Assembly (NCBI GenBank): GCA_937927945.1
Contig: CALEYW010000018.1
Span: 1-64,000, forward strand
Source of the DNA: an uncultured candidate division WPS-2 bacterium
GTDB lineage: Bacteria; Vulcanimicrobiota; Vulcanimicrobiia; Vulcanimicrobiales; Vulcanimicrobiaceae
Reading direction: 5' to 3'
DNA: 64,000 nt
Shown: positions 63,043-64,000 of the stretch, one piece after another
Layout: each line of letters begins with the position of its first letter
Position numbering within the stretch: the first letter of the stretch is position 1
Translations under genes and position numbers: made by a program
The notes under the pieces: model-generated
The model's database searches: none
The model's input: only the letters and a program-made list of their open reading frames with translations
Told to the model about the DNA's origin: nothing

Positions 63043-64000
63043 ATGGCAATCGGCAACCTGAGCGACGTTCAGAACGACATCTATCTGCGCGGGCTCGCCG
63101 GTGCGCGCCCGGACTTGCCGATGACGGCGGAAGGCCTCGAGCGCCGCGCGCGCGAGGTGATGACACCCGAAGCGTTCGCGTACGTCGCCGGCGGAGCCGG
63201 CGCCGAGCACACGATGCGCGCGAACCTCGAGGCGTTCGCGAGATGGCGCATCGTTCCGCGCATGCTGCGCGAGGTCGTCGGGCGCGACGTCTCCGCGACG
63301 GTGCTCGGGCGTACGATGCCGCTGCCGATTCTCACGGCACCAGTCGGCGTGCTGACGCTCGCGCATCCGGACGGTGAGGTCGCCGTCGCAAAGGCGGCGG
63401 CTCGCGTCGGCGTGACCAGCATCGTGTCGACGGCATCGGCGAACCCGATGGAAGAGGTCGCCGCCGCAGCGCCCGAGGCGTCGCGCTGGTATCAGCTGTA
63501 TTGGCCGCGCGACCCGGAGATCGCGGAATCGCTCGTGCGCCGCGCCGAGCGCGCGGGCTATGGTGCGATGATCGTGACCCTCGACACATGGACGCTGGGC
63601 TGGCGTCCGCGCGATCTCGAGCTCGCGCACTTGCCGTTCTTGCGCGGCGTCGGCGTCGCGCAGTATTTCTCCGACCCGGTCTTTCGCTCGAAGCTGCAGC
63701 GTCCGCCGGAAGAGTCGGCCGAAGCCGCGCGTGACGCGATCATGTTCTGGGCCGGACTGTTCGGAAACCCGACGCTGCGCTGGGCCGACCTCCGGATGCT
63801 GCGCGGCTGGACGTCGTTGCCGATCGTGGTCAAGGGAATCTGTCATCCCGACGACGCACGCGCCGCGCTCGACGCCGGCGCCGGCGGCGTCGTCGTCTCG
63901 AACCACGGCGGACGGCAAGTCGATCGCGCGGTCGCGTCGCTCGACGCGCTGCCGGCGATCGCCGACGCGATCGGAGCGAGCGCGACGGTGCTCTTCGACT
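63043..64000 (+). CDS. FMN-dependent alpha-hydroxy-acid oxidase, lactate 2-monooxygenase-like (partial)
   Basis: At least 319 residues from the ATG at 63043. It runs off the right edge with no stop. FMN-dehydrogenase pattern: an N-terminal Leu- and Arg-rich helix, APVGVLTLAHPDGEVAVAKAA, STASANPMEEVAAAAPEASRWYQLYWP, IVTLDTWTLGWRPRDLELAHLPFL, which is the form seen in lactate 2-monooxygenases, VVKGICHPDDARAALDAGAGGVVVSNHGGRQ with the FMN-site His and Arg. It oxidises a small 2-hydroxy acid. It is 67 bp after the LysR stop, on the same strand, and may belong to the same hydroxy-acid regulon. Confidence 0.9.
   Translation, partial: MAIGNLSDVQNDIYLRGLAGARPDLPMTAEGLERRAREVMTPEAFAYVAGGAGAEHTMRANLEAFARWRIVPRMLREVVGRDVSATVLGRTMPLPILTAPVGVLTLAHPDGEVAVAKAAARVGVTSIVSTASANPMEEVAAAAPEASRWYQLYWPRDPEIAESLVRRAERAGYGAMIVTLDTWTLGWRPRDLELAHLPFLRGVGVAQYFSDPVFRSKLQRPPEESAEAARDAIMFWAGLFGNPTLRWADLRMLRGWTSLPIVVKGICHPDDARAALDAGAGGVVVSNHGGRQVDRAVASLDALPAIADAIGASATVLFD

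Noticed and set aside
1..64000. CRISPR array, IS element, restriction-modification or other classic defence system
   Set aside because: No regular spaced repeats, transposase, cas genes, methyltransferase or known defence core was found. The only mobile-element proteins are those at 39-4306.

Overview
The window is dense, high-GC bacterial chromosome. The longest stretch without a gene is about 230 bases. A LolA-like protein, an outer-membrane-type beta-barrel (DUF5916), lipoproteins and periplasmic binding proteins point to a double-membraned (diderm) bacterium. The mix of sedolisin, MalT-like regulator, Uma2, Liv-type importer and many organic-acid genes would suit a soil lineage such as Eremiobacterota (WPS-2). 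That placement is an impression, not a computed result. Many starts are GTG or TTG. Several genes have a -10 box 6-7 nt before the start codon, which suggests leaderless mRNAs.

Layout. (1) 1-4462: right end of a small integrated element next to a tRNA-Glu(TTC). It has a leftward operon with ATGA overlaps (XRE repressor, AlpA-like protein, CHC2-type zinc protein, truncated RepA-like ATPase), a divergent unknown gene, and a tyrosine integrase facing the tRNA. (2) 4.5-22.5 kb: mostly core genes, namely sedolisin with HD-GYP, a MalT-type LuxR regulator, tRNA-Met(CAT), eno-ndk, birA, a chemoreceptor operon split over two genes, archaemetzincin, acpS-nnr, Uma2, ligA, a VOC protein and an ICL/PEP-mutase-family enzyme. 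(3) 22.6-30.9 kb: a 1346-residue exported protein, uvrA, a TM2 protein and a HAD phosphatase. (4) 31-36.8 kb: a coupled operon (MBL/cupin fusion, 29-codon microgene, small secreted protein, GH38 alpha-mannosidase), then a LolA-like protein, Dabb and an acetyltransferase. (5) 36.8-40.9 kb: tcuAB facing a GntR regulator, a wrecked intradiol dioxygenase gene, and dodecin. (6) 41-44.6 kb: a DUF5916 protein, an EamA transporter and a SnoaL-like protein.

(7) 44.7-55.25 kb: one nine-gene leftward operon. It runs MarR-DctP fusion regulator, livK, livH, livM, livG, livF, hyuA, hyuB and a DUF1445 (D-glutamate-cyclase family) gene, behind one clear sigma-70-type promoter. It looks like uptake and ATP-dependent ring opening of a lactam or hydantoin-like compound. 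The first gene fuses a DNA-binding MarR domain to a TRAP-type solute-binding domain with no signal peptide. I consider this the most novel item in the window. (8) 55.3-57.1 kb: a beta-propeller lipoprotein with a terminator, and an NmrA-family pseudogene. (9) 57.1-64 kb: a tartrate-type cluster (ttuC-like dehydrogenase, SsuA-like binding protein, D-tartrate-dehydratase-like enzyme, ABC ATPase and permease), a divergent LysR gene at a perfect palindrome, and a partial FMN-dependent lactate-monooxygenase-like gene that runs off the window end. The right half of the window is therefore rich in hydroxy-acid and organic-acid uptake and breakdown.
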